The notes under the pieces: model-generated
The model's input: the letters and a program-made list of their open reading frames with translations, nothing else
Told to the model about the DNA's origin: nothing
The model's database searches: none
Program-made: the position numbers and the translations under genes
Assembly (NCBI GenBank): GCA_964655525.1
Contig: CAZZNE010000020.1
Coordinates: 7,238-71,237, forward strand
Length of the DNA stretch: 64,000 nucleotides
Reading direction: 5' to 3'
DNA from: DLAJ01 sp964655525
Lineage (GTDB): Bacteria > Bacillota > Clostridia > Lachnospirales > Lachnospiraceae
In this document: positions 25,878 through 34,023 of the stretch, in pieces
Layout: every line of letters begins with the position of its first letter
Position numbering within the stretch: the first letter of the stretch is position 1

Positions 25878-26999
25878 TTACGCCTCTCGGAACAGCTGTT
25901 TCACTGCCTGCGCGACCTTCTCGATCTGCTCATCCGTAATGCCGAGTCCGCTCGGAATGTAAAAACCGCGCTCCGAAATGCGTTCCGCGTTCGGACAGGA
26001 TACGCCCCCGAACATCCCCTGTTTTAAGAAGACCGGCTGCCTGTGTATCGGATAAAAAAACGACCTTGTCCCGATGCCCATCCCGCCAAGCCGCTCCATC
26101 GCTTCGAGCGCGTTAAAATCATAGCTTTCCCCGATCACCATTCCGTACACCCAATAAATATTTTCCGCATACGAGGTTTCCGGGAGCGGCAGCATCACAT
26201 CCTGAAGCTCCGCAAACAGGGCGTTGTAATGCCGTCCGATCTCACGCTTGCGACGGATATGCTCCTCCATCTTTTCAAGCTGTGCGACCCCGACCGCCGC
26301 CTGCATGTTCGTCATGCGGAAATTGCTTCCGATCTCCTCATGTACATAGCGTCTCGTGGAAAAAAATAAATTTCTTGCGCCGCGGCAGCGCTCCGCAAGA
26401 TACTCGTCATCCGTCAGGATCATGCCGCCCTCACCGCAGGTAATATGCTTATTGGGATAAAAACTGAAAATACTGATGTCTCCAAAACTGCCGCACTGTT
26501 TTCCATGATAGGTCTGTCCGTGCATTTCCGCCGCATCCTCGATCACCCTTAAGTGATGCTTTTTTGCGAGCGCCAAAACAGCGTCCATTTGGGCGGGAAG
26601 TCCGTAAATATGAACGACCATGATCGCACGGGTCTTGTCCGTAATTTTTTCTTCAATCCGGCTCACATCCATATTCCATGTATCCGGCTCACAGTCCACA
26701 ACGACCGGCACAAGTCCCGCTTTCGTGACTGCCTGCGCGCAGGATATGATCGTAAACGCAGGAAGAATGACCTCCGAGCCCTTCTCTAAATCAAGTGCCT
26801 GCACCGCCGCCTCCAGTGCTGCCGTTCCGTTACTGACCGCAATGCCATATTTCCTGCCGACATACGCCGCCATCTCCTGCTCAAACCGTTTTACAAACGG
26901 GCCTTCGCTCGAAATCCATCCCGTATCAATACACTCACATAAATAGGCTTTCTCGTTCCCGTTTAGCAACGGTTCATTGACCGGAATAAAGTCACTCAT
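25878..26999 (-). CDS. DegT/DnrJ/EryC1-family sugar aminotransferase
   Basis: PLP enzyme of 373 residues that would transaminate a nucleotide-linked keto sugar. Visible are the substrate-loop NEPLLNGNEKAYL near the start, VVHIYGLPAQMD, and the lysine region FSFYPNKHITCGEGGMI, where the Lys forms the PLP aldimine. Close relatives serve in nonulosonic acid or amino-sugar synthesis. The start overlaps the stop of the cupin gene, and the NeuB-like synthase is two genes upstream, so a role in the flagellin sugar pathway is likely. The specific sugar is not determinable. Confidence 0.9.
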   Translation of the reverse strand: MSDFIPVNEPLLNGNEKAYLCECIDTGWISSEGPFVKRFEQEMAAYVGRKYGIAVSNGTAALEAAVQALDLEKGSEVILPAFTIISCAQAVTKAGLVPVVVDCEPDTWNMDVSRIEEKITDKTRAIMVVHIYGLPAQMDAVLALAKKHHLRVIEDAAEMHGQTYHGKQCGSFGDISIFSFYPNKHITCGEGGMILTDDEYLAERCRGARNLFFSTRRYVHEEIGSNFRMTNMQAAVGVAQLEKMEEHIRRKREIGRHYNALFAELQDVMLPLPETSYAENIYWVYGMVIGESYDFNALEAMERLGGMGIGTRSFFYPIHRQPVFLKQGMFGGVSCPNAERISERGFYIPSGLGITDEQIEKVAQAVKQLFREA

Positions 27000-27436
27000 A
27001 CATTCTCCTCCTCAAAGACCGGCTGTTCCACCCGATACTCAAACCGGGTCTTATCGGCTTCTCCCGCATACGGTCCCTGCTTGATCTCGTACATTTCCAC
27101 TTCCTCAAGCACTTCAAAGCCGTGTCCGCCTCCCGAGAGCAGGATCAGATCTCCGGCATTTAAAACATAACTTTTCAGATAACACTGTTCCTGATCAAAA
27201 AAATCAACTCGCAGCCTGCCGCGTTTGATCACCAAAACCTCCTGCGTATAATGAACCTCCCGATGAACGACATTATGCACATGGGGCTGAATCAACTTCC
27301 CTGTCGGATGGTGCATATAGGCAAGCTGCTGTGAATAATCATCCGGTGTAAAAAAGCGGATCCCTTCGTCCTGCTCGTCCCCCTTAATGATGATCGCCAG
27401 TGTTTCATCCCCGTGTTTGATCAAAATCGGCCGCAA
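26996..27436 (-). CDS. Cupin-fold protein of the glycosylation locus
   Basis: A 146-residue single-domain cupin with the metal-binding region HPTGKLIQPHVHNVVHREVH and a second motif around GDLILLSGGGHGFEVL. Such proteins in sugar loci can be isomerases or epimerases of nucleotide sugars, or regulators. The start is a TTG at 27436 with a GGAGGG site, because no ATG is placed correctly. It overlaps the aminotransferase gene by four bases. The function is not established. Confidence 0.7.
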   Translation of the reverse strand: MRPILIKHGDETLAIIIKGDEQDEGIRFFTPDDYSQQLAYMHHPTGKLIQPHVHNVVHREVHYTQEVLVIKRGRLRVDFFDQEQCYLKSYVLNAGDLILLSGGGHGFEVLEEVEMYEIKQGPYAGEADKTRFEYRVEQPVFEEENV

Positions 27437-27549
27437 TGCGAATCCCTCCTGTTCTGTTTATCTCTCCCTGACATTCCCGGTTCCGTCCTGTATGTAGTAT
27501 TGTCCGGGCAAAGCAATTCTAGCATGTATACAGGAAGAATACGTTCTTT

Positions 27550-27888
27550 TTATTTCTCCGCATATTTCTCAAGCTGAACCATATCCGCCATTGCTTCCAA
27601 GATCCGCTCCCTGCCCTGCTTATTTAATTTCAAGAAGCGCTTCATCACCTTGTCCTGCAGCATCTTACGGCTGGAGTTGTTCGTGTCCTCATCCATCGGC
27701 GTAAAATCAATCGGATTAATGCGCAGTCTGTCGCACATGCAGATGACCGTATTGTACGCCATACCGTCAATTCCACGGTCCAGCGCTGTCACCAGAGTCG
27801 AATATGGGATTCCCATTTCCATTGCAAACTGCCGCACACTTTTATATTGCGTCAATATTTCTTTTTTCATGCTCGCTGTTCTGTCCAT
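27550..27888 (-). CDS. XRE-type helix-turn-helix protein
   Basis: A 112-residue protein with an N-terminal helix-turn-helix (YKSVRQFAMEMGIPYSTLVTALDRG) followed by a helical tail (KLNKQGRERILEAMADMVQLEKY). It is probably a DNA-binding regulator. The ATG at 27888 has GAGGTG with good spacing, whereas the ATG two codons upstream overlaps that site. It lies between the NeuB-like gene and the cupin gene in the same orientation. The target is unknown; the nearby sugar genes are a candidate. Confidence 0.8.
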   Translation of the reverse strand: MDRTASMKKEILTQYKSVRQFAMEMGIPYSTLVTALDRGIDGMAYNTVICMCDRLRINPIDFTPMDEDTNNSSRKMLQDKVMKRFLKLNKQGRERILEAMADMVQLEKYAEK

Positions 27889-27916
27889 TGCCATTCACCT
27901 CACCTGCAGATCCCCA

Positions 27917-29419
27917 TTACCATTTCTTAAGGAACGTTTTTCTCTCCATCGGATCCATCCTTGCAATTTCAGGATCTTTATAATAGGAATCCGATTTCAT
28001 ATGCTGCGTCGATACCTCCTCGAAGATGGCGCCGGTATCCGAGGAAAACGAATGGAACTCCCCGCGCAGTACCGTCTGCATATCTCCCGGATGCAGCAGC
28101 TTCTCCTCCTGTCCCTCGATCTGCACCTTTAATTCTCCGTAAAGCACCTGAAACGTCTCCTCTTTCACACGGTGGGCATGCAGCGGATGAAACTGTCCCG
28201 GCAGCACGATAATATATTTCTTGCAATACTCTCGATTAATGATGTTGATGATGATCGCACCGTTCTGACGGAAATGCTTCATACCGAAATGATGGGAAAT
28301 CTCTACCTCAAAATCATTTCCGAGCGCGATTCCCGCCTCGTAAAGCATACCTTTCGCATCATGAACCGCGCTCCTGACAACACCGACCCCTGTCATCATC
28401 GGCGTCTCGATCAGCTTTTCATTCTCCGCATAATCACGGCTCGCAACCATACCATCCTTAAATTCGCCGCTCGTAAGCTGCTTATCCTCACACGGCATCG
28501 CATAAAATACATCCGCCTCCGTCATGACATCCCCCTCTTTGATCGGATGCTTGGCATAGACGCCGCGCATTAACGATCGCAGGGAATCCAGTTCCGGCTG
28601 GCTGACATATTTGTCATTTTTCTTTTTCATCGTGCACATCTTTTTCGCAAGCAGCGCCGCTTCGACCCACTTGTCCGCCTGCTCAGGATTCATGGAATAG
28701 GCATTCAGCTTGATCGTTTCCGTCGGCAGCCCGACATGACGCTCTAAGATTTTTGCGCCCTTCGCAACCGCAAGCATTGGCACTGTATTATTATCCGGAT
28801 CCTCATGTCCCGAATAACCGATTGTAATATCACGGTATCTGCGGTTCATCCTGTCGATGAAGTCTAGCTGCAGATTCTCAACGGGCGCCGGATATTCTGC
28901 GATACAATGCATGAACGCAAAGTTACAGCCCTTATGAGAAAAGAAATTGTACAGCTTATCGATATCGGAAAGCGTCTTCCCACCCGTGGAAAGAATGATC
29001 GGCTTATGCGCATAAGCTGCCTTTGTCAGAAGCGGCCAATCCAGCGCTGAACAGCTTGCGATCTTAATAATATCCAGCCCCTGATCCGTACACCACTCCA
29101 CGCCCTTCTCATCAAATGGCGTGCTCATGGTCAACATCCCCTCAGCCCTGACCGCTTCTACAAGCTGACAGAATTGCTCATACTTTAATCTTGTACTCAT
29201 AAAGCGATCAATATGCGGTACGTCCTTCCTCTCCTTAAAATCAGGATGAATGAACGTATCCATATCGCGGTACTGAAGCTTTACGGCAGCCTTTACATTA
29301 TGTTTCCGCGCAACCTTTCCCATCGCCCGGATAATATCAATACCGTGCTCCACGCTTCCCTGATGGCTGTTTGCCATCTCAAAAATGAATAAATCCTGAA
29401 AAATGTCCTGTCTTGCCAT
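27917..29419 (-). CDS. NeuB-like nonulosonic acid synthase with SAF and cupin domains
   Basis: A 500-residue protein. The N-terminal NeuB domain (IFEMANSHQGSVEHGIDIIR, IIKIASCSALDWPL, TIGYSGHED) condenses PEP with an N-acyl hexosamine derivative. It is followed by an SAF/antifreeze-like segment near residues 310-370 (RGVYAKHPIKEGDVMTEADV) and a C-terminal cupin (PLHAHRVKEETFQVLYGELKV). The cupin fusion makes it longer than the usual 340-350 residues. The ATG at 29419 follows AGGGGG, although the frame is open upstream. It lies beside MAF and flagellin genes and probably makes the flagellin sugar. Confidence 0.88.
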   Translation of the reverse strand: MARQDIFQDLFIFEMANSHQGSVEHGIDIIRAMGKVARKHNVKAAVKLQYRDMDTFIHPDFKERKDVPHIDRFMSTRLKYEQFCQLVEAVRAEGMLTMSTPFDEKGVEWCTDQGLDIIKIASCSALDWPLLTKAAYAHKPIILSTGGKTLSDIDKLYNFFSHKGCNFAFMHCIAEYPAPVENLQLDFIDRMNRRYRDITIGYSGHEDPDNNTVPMLAVAKGAKILERHVGLPTETIKLNAYSMNPEQADKWVEAALLAKKMCTMKKKNDKYVSQPELDSLRSLMRGVYAKHPIKEGDVMTEADVFYAMPCEDKQLTSGEFKDGMVASRDYAENEKLIETPMMTGVGVVRSAVHDAKGMLYEAGIALGNDFEVEISHHFGMKHFRQNGAIIINIINREYCKKYIIVLPGQFHPLHAHRVKEETFQVLYGELKVQIEGQEEKLLHPGDMQTVLRGEFHSFSSDTGAIFEEVSTQHMKSDSYYKDPEIARMDPMERKTFLKKW

Positions 29420-29495
29420 CTGTATGCCCCCTGCATTCATTTTATGAAATCCCACATATATATTATCGACATCTTGTACAAAAAAGTGAGCTCTC

Positions 29496-31370
29496 CTACG
29501 CAATGATCTCTGAAAGTTTACCCATATACAGTTCAATCTCGGGCAGACACCGATCAATCGTCCGTATCGCGACCTCCAGATACTCTTTTCCGATCTTTGC
29601 CGTATGGATCAGTTCATCACGCGCCGATTCCTTTGCCTCATATACCTGTTGAAGCTGATCATGCGTGATTTCCTGCATCTCATTCTGGATATAGTACATC
29701 ACAGGCGCCTTTTCCATCAGCGTGCTGACTTCACCCGTGCGCTCGAGCAGTCTCTTTAATTCGCCCTGCTTTAGCTTTCCGCTATAGGCAATCTCAATGA
29801 TCTTATCATAATCCCGGACAGCATTTTTCGCGCGCCGTTTGATTTCCAGCAGTTCCTCCGGCGCTTTTTGCAGATAAGCGATCAAATCCCGCTTTGTCTC
29901 ATCATCAAACAAATCCTGGATCGAATCAAAAATCGCGTCTATATCATATTGCTTCGTGCAGTACCGCGCCACAGCTTCAGCAAGCGGCATATTCTCCGCT
30001 CCCTTGATCAGAGCGCCCCCCTCCGTCGCATTGATTGTATGAGAATCCGGATATTTCAGAATCTCCTCCTCAAACCACTTTTGATATAGTTGAAACTCAT
30101 GAGAGGTTTTCACCTTGCCGCCATAATAGCCGTCCGTCTCGTCATGGATAAATTCATTGACATCCATTTTCCACTCGCCGCGCACGGATTCCTGCGAGTG
30201 TGTCTTATTATCTGTATAAGCAAGATCCTGTCCCACTAAAATGATCGTCTTAAACCCCATCGCGGCAGCCAAGGCATAACCGTCATTCGCTACCGATCCT
30301 CCCGAAGCAAATACCGGAACAAGAATCCCTCTCTTTGTCAGAAACCGATTTACATGCGGATTCATATCATTCATAAAAAACTTCGGTGCCCGGATCTTTA
30401 ATAAGGTCTGATAATTATTTGACGCTTCCGTGAAGATGGGAATATCCGCAACTCCCGGGTATTCAAAATGCTTCTGGTTCTTCTGCGCATCCACCGATAC
30501 AAACATGTCCGGTATGATATCATGTTTTAAGAGCACGCGCAGCGCAGAATCCGCCGCCATGATAAACGCCTTTCCCTTTAATCCTCTAAGCTCGTCAATA
30601 TTCTTATCCAAAGACGGTCCGGACGCCACCATAATAAACGGCATGTCCTTCGGCACCTTCGCATAAAAATCCTCCAACGACTTTGTTTTTACAAAATCCG
30701 CCATATTCCGGATGCTATTGGTAAAATACTGCTTTCCGTATTTTGCTAAGACCTCCTGCGTCGCCTGCACAGAGTTATGAAACATCTGTACCGACCATCT
30801 CGTATCCTGCTGTTCCTTTTGAAACAGATTCCGATAATTCGGATACGGCTGATAATACAACTTATTCAAATCGCGAAAATCCGCAAACCGGTAAACGAAC
30901 TCCTCTATCCGATTCGGAATGTCCTCAACGATCCACTCCACCCGCTCATCCGCGAACAGATCCGTATAATCACACAGTTCCAATAATTCTTTAAAAAATA
31001 ACAGGTACGGCTCGTATACTACCACACGCAGCGTATCATCACTATATTCTAACAGAATCCGCAAAAGAGAACCGTTTCCGATGCCAAAGAAAATATATTT
31101 CGGCATGTAGACCTGCTGATCGATCTGCATCTGCTCCCCCCATACCCAGGGCGCCAGATCCGACCGATACATGCTGTCTAATTGATATGCCGGTCCGTTT
31201 TCTTTCGCAGCGACCAGCACGCTCCGCTCTCCGGCACCAAAAAGCTCCGCATGAACATCACAGGCGCGAAACCGACCGGGATCTGTTTGGGCAAGCACGA
31301 CTGCTTCCCGGATCTCCTCAGAACGTTTCCCGAGCGCTTCTAAATTCTTTTCATACATTTCATTCCTCAT
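29496..31370 (-). CDS. Motility-associated factor (MAF/DUF115) glycosyltransferase
   Basis: A 624-residue protein of the flagellin-modifying MAF family. It has the motif FIMVASGPSLDKN near residue 235 and IILVGQDLAYTDNKTHS further on. A helical C-terminal part of about 180 residues is rich in Glu, Lys and Leu. It is the larger of two MAF proteins in the window; the other is at 13281. The start overlaps the stop of the small upstream gene (ATGA). A position two genes from flagellin strongly supports flagellin as acceptor. Confidence 0.85.
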   Translation of the reverse strand: MRNEMYEKNLEALGKRSEEIREAVVLAQTDPGRFRACDVHAELFGAGERSVLVAAKENGPAYQLDSMYRSDLAPWVWGEQMQIDQQVYMPKYIFFGIGNGSLLRILLEYSDDTLRVVVYEPYLLFFKELLELCDYTDLFADERVEWIVEDIPNRIEEFVYRFADFRDLNKLYYQPYPNYRNLFQKEQQDTRWSVQMFHNSVQATQEVLAKYGKQYFTNSIRNMADFVKTKSLEDFYAKVPKDMPFIMVASGPSLDKNIDELRGLKGKAFIMAADSALRVLLKHDIIPDMFVSVDAQKNQKHFEYPGVADIPIFTEASNNYQTLLKIRAPKFFMNDMNPHVNRFLTKRGILVPVFASGGSVANDGYALAAAMGFKTIILVGQDLAYTDNKTHSQESVRGEWKMDVNEFIHDETDGYYGGKVKTSHEFQLYQKWFEEEILKYPDSHTINATEGGALIKGAENMPLAEAVARYCTKQYDIDAIFDSIQDLFDDETKRDLIAYLQKAPEELLEIKRRAKNAVRDYDKIIEIAYSGKLKQGELKRLLERTGEVSTLMEKAPVMYYIQNEMQEITHDQLQQVYEAKESARDELIHTAKIGKEYLEVAIRTIDRCLPEIELYMGKLSEIIA

Positions 31371-31771
31371 AATCCATGCTCCTGTAAGATCGTAATATGC
31401 TCTGTCAGATTCGGAAGTAATACCGCATAGATCATATCAATCTTTGCAAAGGTATCCCGCCCCTCCAGCGTTTCCAAGATTTGTGCAAGCAGTCCCGTCC
31501 ACTGCGGCAGTTCTTCCTGCCTATTCGCAAATGCCGGTAAGGTATAATCGTGAATGATCATCGGAAAGATCAGGTTCATCACCTGCGCGATACGCGGCAT
31601 GACGATTGCCATTTTCGTTTCGTCCTCCGTAATGAACGGCTTGGCATACTCCTCCAACAGCAGCACCGCACTGCTAAGCTGCCCTGATATACTTATTTCG
31701 TGCTCTGCCGCACCCGTTCCCTGCTCTGCTGCTGGAACTTCCCCCGCTGATCTACGCTCCTGCTGTTCCAT
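31367..31771 (-). CDS. Hypothetical protein between flagellin and MAF gene
   Basis: A 134-residue helical protein with a charged, Ala/Glu-rich N-terminus and no signal peptide, cysteine or known motif recognised by eye. It overlaps the MAF gene by four bases and is the first gene behind a good sigma-A promoter, so it is expressed with the glycosylation genes. It could be a chaperone or adaptor for flagellin modification, but there is no direct evidence. Confidence 0.6.
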   Translation of the reverse strand: MEQQERRSAGEVPAAEQGTGAAEHEISISGQLSSAVLLLEEYAKPFITEDETKMAIVMPRIAQVMNLIFPMIIHDYTLPAFANRQEELPQWTGLLAQILETLEGRDTFAKIDMIYAVLLPNLTEHITILQEHGL

Positions 31772-31803
31772 AAAAATCCCCCGTTTCCTGTTCTTTTATA
31801 TTC

Positions 31804-31832
31804 ATTATACCGTTGATCGCAGTAATTGCCAA
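31804..31832 (-). promoter_or_regulatory. Sigma-A promoter for the flagellin-glycosylation operon
   Basis: On the minus strand TTGGCA (31827-31832), 17 bases, then a perfect TATAAT (31804-31809), located between the flagellin terminator and the start at 31771. Confidence 0.8.
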
Positions 31833-31844
31833 TGAGGAATTTCA

Positions 31845-31881
31845 TAAAAAAAGAAGACCGGAAAACCGGTCTCCTTTTTTT
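31845..31881. terminator. Flagellin terminator
   Basis: Stem GAGACCGG/CCGGTCTTC with a TTTT loop and a run of seven T on the minus strand, right after the flagellin stop at 31895. It is symmetrical enough to act in both directions. Confidence 0.92.
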
Positions 31882-31894
31882 ATGATAGTTTTGA

Positions 31895-32758
31895 TTAGCC
31901 GAGTAAGGACAATACACCCTGATTGCTCTGGTTCGCCTGTGCCAACATCGACTGTCCTGCCTGAGCAAGGATGTTGTTGTTCGCGTAACGAACCATCGTC
32001 TCTGCCATGTCGGTATCGCGGATAGCGGACTCTGCTGCTGTCGTGTTCTCTACGATATTGTCCAAGTTCGCAATGGTGTGCTCCAAACGATTCTGAACTG
32101 CACCAAGGGAAGATCTCTGAGAAGAAACCTTTGCAATCGCCTGTGTGATCAGAGTGATTGCAGCCTTTGCGCCTGCCTGAGTCGTTAAGCTGCTCGCTGT
32201 GCTCTTCAGAGAAACATTCTTCAGACCTGCGATACCAAGACCTGTTGCACTCATCGTGGAAATCTTGATTGCAATCGTCTGCTCTGCCTTGTTTGCAGTA
32301 CCAACCTGAAGTGTTACATTGTTGCCCTTGGAAGGAGCAAACGTACCATCCAACAGGCTCAAGGTGTTGAACTGTGTGGACTGAGCTACACGATCAATCT
32401 CAGATACGAGTGCGTTGATCTCCTTCTGGATCGCAACACGGTCAGCCGTGGTGTTCGTTCCGTTTGCGGACTTAACTGCCAGCTCGTTCATACGCTGTAA
32501 CATATCATGTACTTCTGCTAACGCACCTTCTGCTGTCTGTACGCAGGAGATACCGTCCTGAGCATTTGCAGATGCCTGTGTAAGACCACGAATCTGGCTT
32601 CTCATCTTCTCGCTGATCGTTAAGCCTGCTGCATCATCTGCTGCACGGTTGATCTTATAACCGGAAGATAACTGCTCTGTCAGTTTGCTCTGAGAGCTTG
32701 TCGTTACGCCCAACATTCTGTTGGAGTTCATTGCTGTTAAATTGTGCTGTACTACCAT
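31895..32758 (-). CDS. hag: Flagellin
   Basis: Filament subunit of 287 residues, a short flagellin. The N-terminal D0/D1 region (MVVQHNLTAMNSNRMLG, KINRAADDAAGLTISEKMRSQ) and the C-terminal region (SAIRDTDMAETMVRYANNNIL, ending QSNQGVLSLLG) are classical. The variable middle is only about 90 residues and rich in Thr, Ser and Ala, where glycan could attach. It has a sigma-D promoter and a long structured leader with likely CsrA sites, is followed by a strong terminator, and has a MAF gene nearby. Confidence 0.97.
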   Translation of the reverse strand: MVVQHNLTAMNSNRMLGVTTSSQSKLTEQLSSGYKINRAADDAAGLTISEKMRSQIRGLTQASANAQDGISCVQTAEGALAEVHDMLQRMNELAVKSANGTNTTADRVAIQKEINALVSEIDRVAQSTQFNTLSLLDGTFAPSKGNNVTLQVGTANKAEQTIAIKISTMSATGLGIAGLKNVSLKSTASSLTTQAGAKAAITLITQAIAKVSSQRSSLGAVQNRLEHTIANLDNIVENTTAAESAIRDTDMAETMVRYANNNILAQAGQSMLAQANQSNQGVLSLLG

Positions 32759-32764
32759 AATCTT

Positions 32765-32855
32765 TTCCTCCTTGAATTTACGGTGGCTTCCCTGCCACTC
32801 GTTTGATTTGGTTGTAGTAACGAAACGCCAACCGTACGTATTTTTGTTTCGTTAC
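32765..32855 (-). promoter_or_regulatory. Structured flagellin leader with candidate CsrA sites
   Basis: The flagellin 5' leader contains a 10-pair hairpin (32817-32826 with 32846-32855) and a small hairpin GTGGC-AGGGAA-GCCAC (32783-32798) that shows GGA in its loop. The ribosome site itself reads CAAGGAGG (32767-32774), resembling the CsrA consensus. In Bacillus, CsrA binds the equivalent pair of sites in the hag leader and FliW relieves repression. csrA and fliW both lie nearby at 37160-37839. Confidence 0.6.
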
Positions 32856-32884
32856 CGGTTAAGTAATTCCTTTACTCACTATAT

Positions 32885-32911
32885 ATATCGGTACGCGTTT
32901 TCAAAACTTTA
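32885..32911 (-). promoter_or_regulatory. Sigma-D promoter for flagellin
   Basis: On the minus strand TAAA (32908-32911), a 15-base spacer and ACCGATAT (32885-32892). This is a near-perfect flagellar sigma promoter located 127 bases before the start codon. Confidence 0.85.
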
Positions 32912-33017
32912 TACCGCTATATAACTTTTTTACAACTTTTTGAAATTTTTTTACAACATCGTCTCTTTTGCATCGCTGCAAGCCGTCTGCCCTCGCCAGA
33001 ACAGCCCGTCTGCCGGG

Positions 33018-33497
33018 TCACTGCTTAAAATTGATCATCTGCGGATCCACATACTGCGTATTCGTCATACTCTTATAGTAGCTGCTTGCCACATTGACGC
33101 TTTTGCGCGAATTATGCAGATCTTTGCGGGCATTTGCAAAATACCGCTCAATCCCCTGCTTGTTTCGATTCTCTGTTGCCTGCACCTTCACGGAACGATC
33201 CGTCAGTTCCGTGATCAAGGACTGAATTTCCCTAATCTGCTCCTTGTAGCGCTCAGGATACTTTGTCACTTCGGGACGTACATGCTGATAGATTGTCTCA
33301 AATCCTGTATCCAGCTTATCCAGCAGCGCAATCTGCTCCGCTTTTTGATCGACAAGCGCATCAAACTCATCCAGGCTGTCTTCCATACGGATGACCGCTG
33401 CCTGCTTTTCATTCAAAGCAAGCAGCGTATCCAATATTTCGTTTTTCTTTTTCAGGCTCTCAATGAGAATCTGTATATACCGTTCCGTCTCAGCCAT
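33018..33497 (-). CDS. FlgN/FliT-like flagellar export chaperone
   Basis: A 159-residue, mostly helical, charged protein (ETERYIQILIESLKKKNEIL, LLDKLDTGFETIYQHV). Size, helix content and position directly after fliS fit a FliT/FlgN-type chaperone for cap or hook-associated proteins. The C-terminal tail VDPQMINFKQ is unstructured-looking. ATG 33497 is preferred over GTG 33515. It would be the last gene of the flaG-fliD-fliS run, and no obvious strong terminator follows. Confidence 0.65.
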   Translation of the reverse strand: MAETERYIQILIESLKKKNEILDTLLALNEKQAAVIRMEDSLDEFDALVDQKAEQIALLDKLDTGFETIYQHVRPEVTKYPERYKEQIREIQSLITELTDRSVKVQATENRNKQGIERYFANARKDLHNSRKSVNVASSYYKSMTNTQYVDPQMINFKQ

Positions 33498-33589
33498 AAT
33501 ATCCCCGTCTTTCACCCGTCATTGCCGATGCGTTCCGCACCCCATCTGTCCAGCATCGTTCCGTTTCCGCATCCTGCTAAGCTTTGAAG

Positions 33590-34000
33590 CTATGCGCGAA
33601 GCTGCGCCTGCGGATCATTCGCTTCACCCGACCTGCACATGCGCAGAACCTCTTTCCATGTATCGCGCATGCTGCGAAGATGTGTGTTTACTTCTTCCAG
33701 AATCTCCTTATCCTTGCGCAGATTCGCCTCATGAAGTCTTCTGATCAGATAATTATATACATTTTCAAAGTCCTTCGCAACCGGATATTTATGGTTTAGG
33801 GTGAGACGCAGTTCCCGAACGATCGCCTCCGCCTTCATAATATTATCGTGCGCCTTCTGAATATTCTGTTCTTCAATCCCGATAATCCCGATATTGCAAA
33901 ATTTGATCGCCCCTTCATAGAGCATCAGTGTCAGTTCGCCCGGAGACGCTGTTGCAATCCGATTGCTCGTATATTGCGCATATGGGTTATTTAACATCAT
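33590..34000 (-). CDS. fliS: Flagellar export chaperone FliS
   Basis: A 136-residue helical chaperone that keeps flagellin from assembling early. The N-terminus MMLNNPYAQYTSNRIATASPG and LTLMLYEGAIKFCNIG are family-typical. A GGAGGAA site precedes two adjacent ATGs. It lies 24 bases after fliD, the normal fliD-fliS order. Confidence 0.96.
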   Translation of the reverse strand: MMLNNPYAQYTSNRIATASPGELTLMLYEGAIKFCNIGIIGIEEQNIQKAHDNIMKAEAIVRELRLTLNHKYPVAKDFENVYNYLIRRLHEANLRKDKEILEEVNTHLRSMRDTWKEVLRMCRSGEANDPQAQLRA

Positions 34001-34023
34001 GTTATTCCTCCCCGTATGATCTC

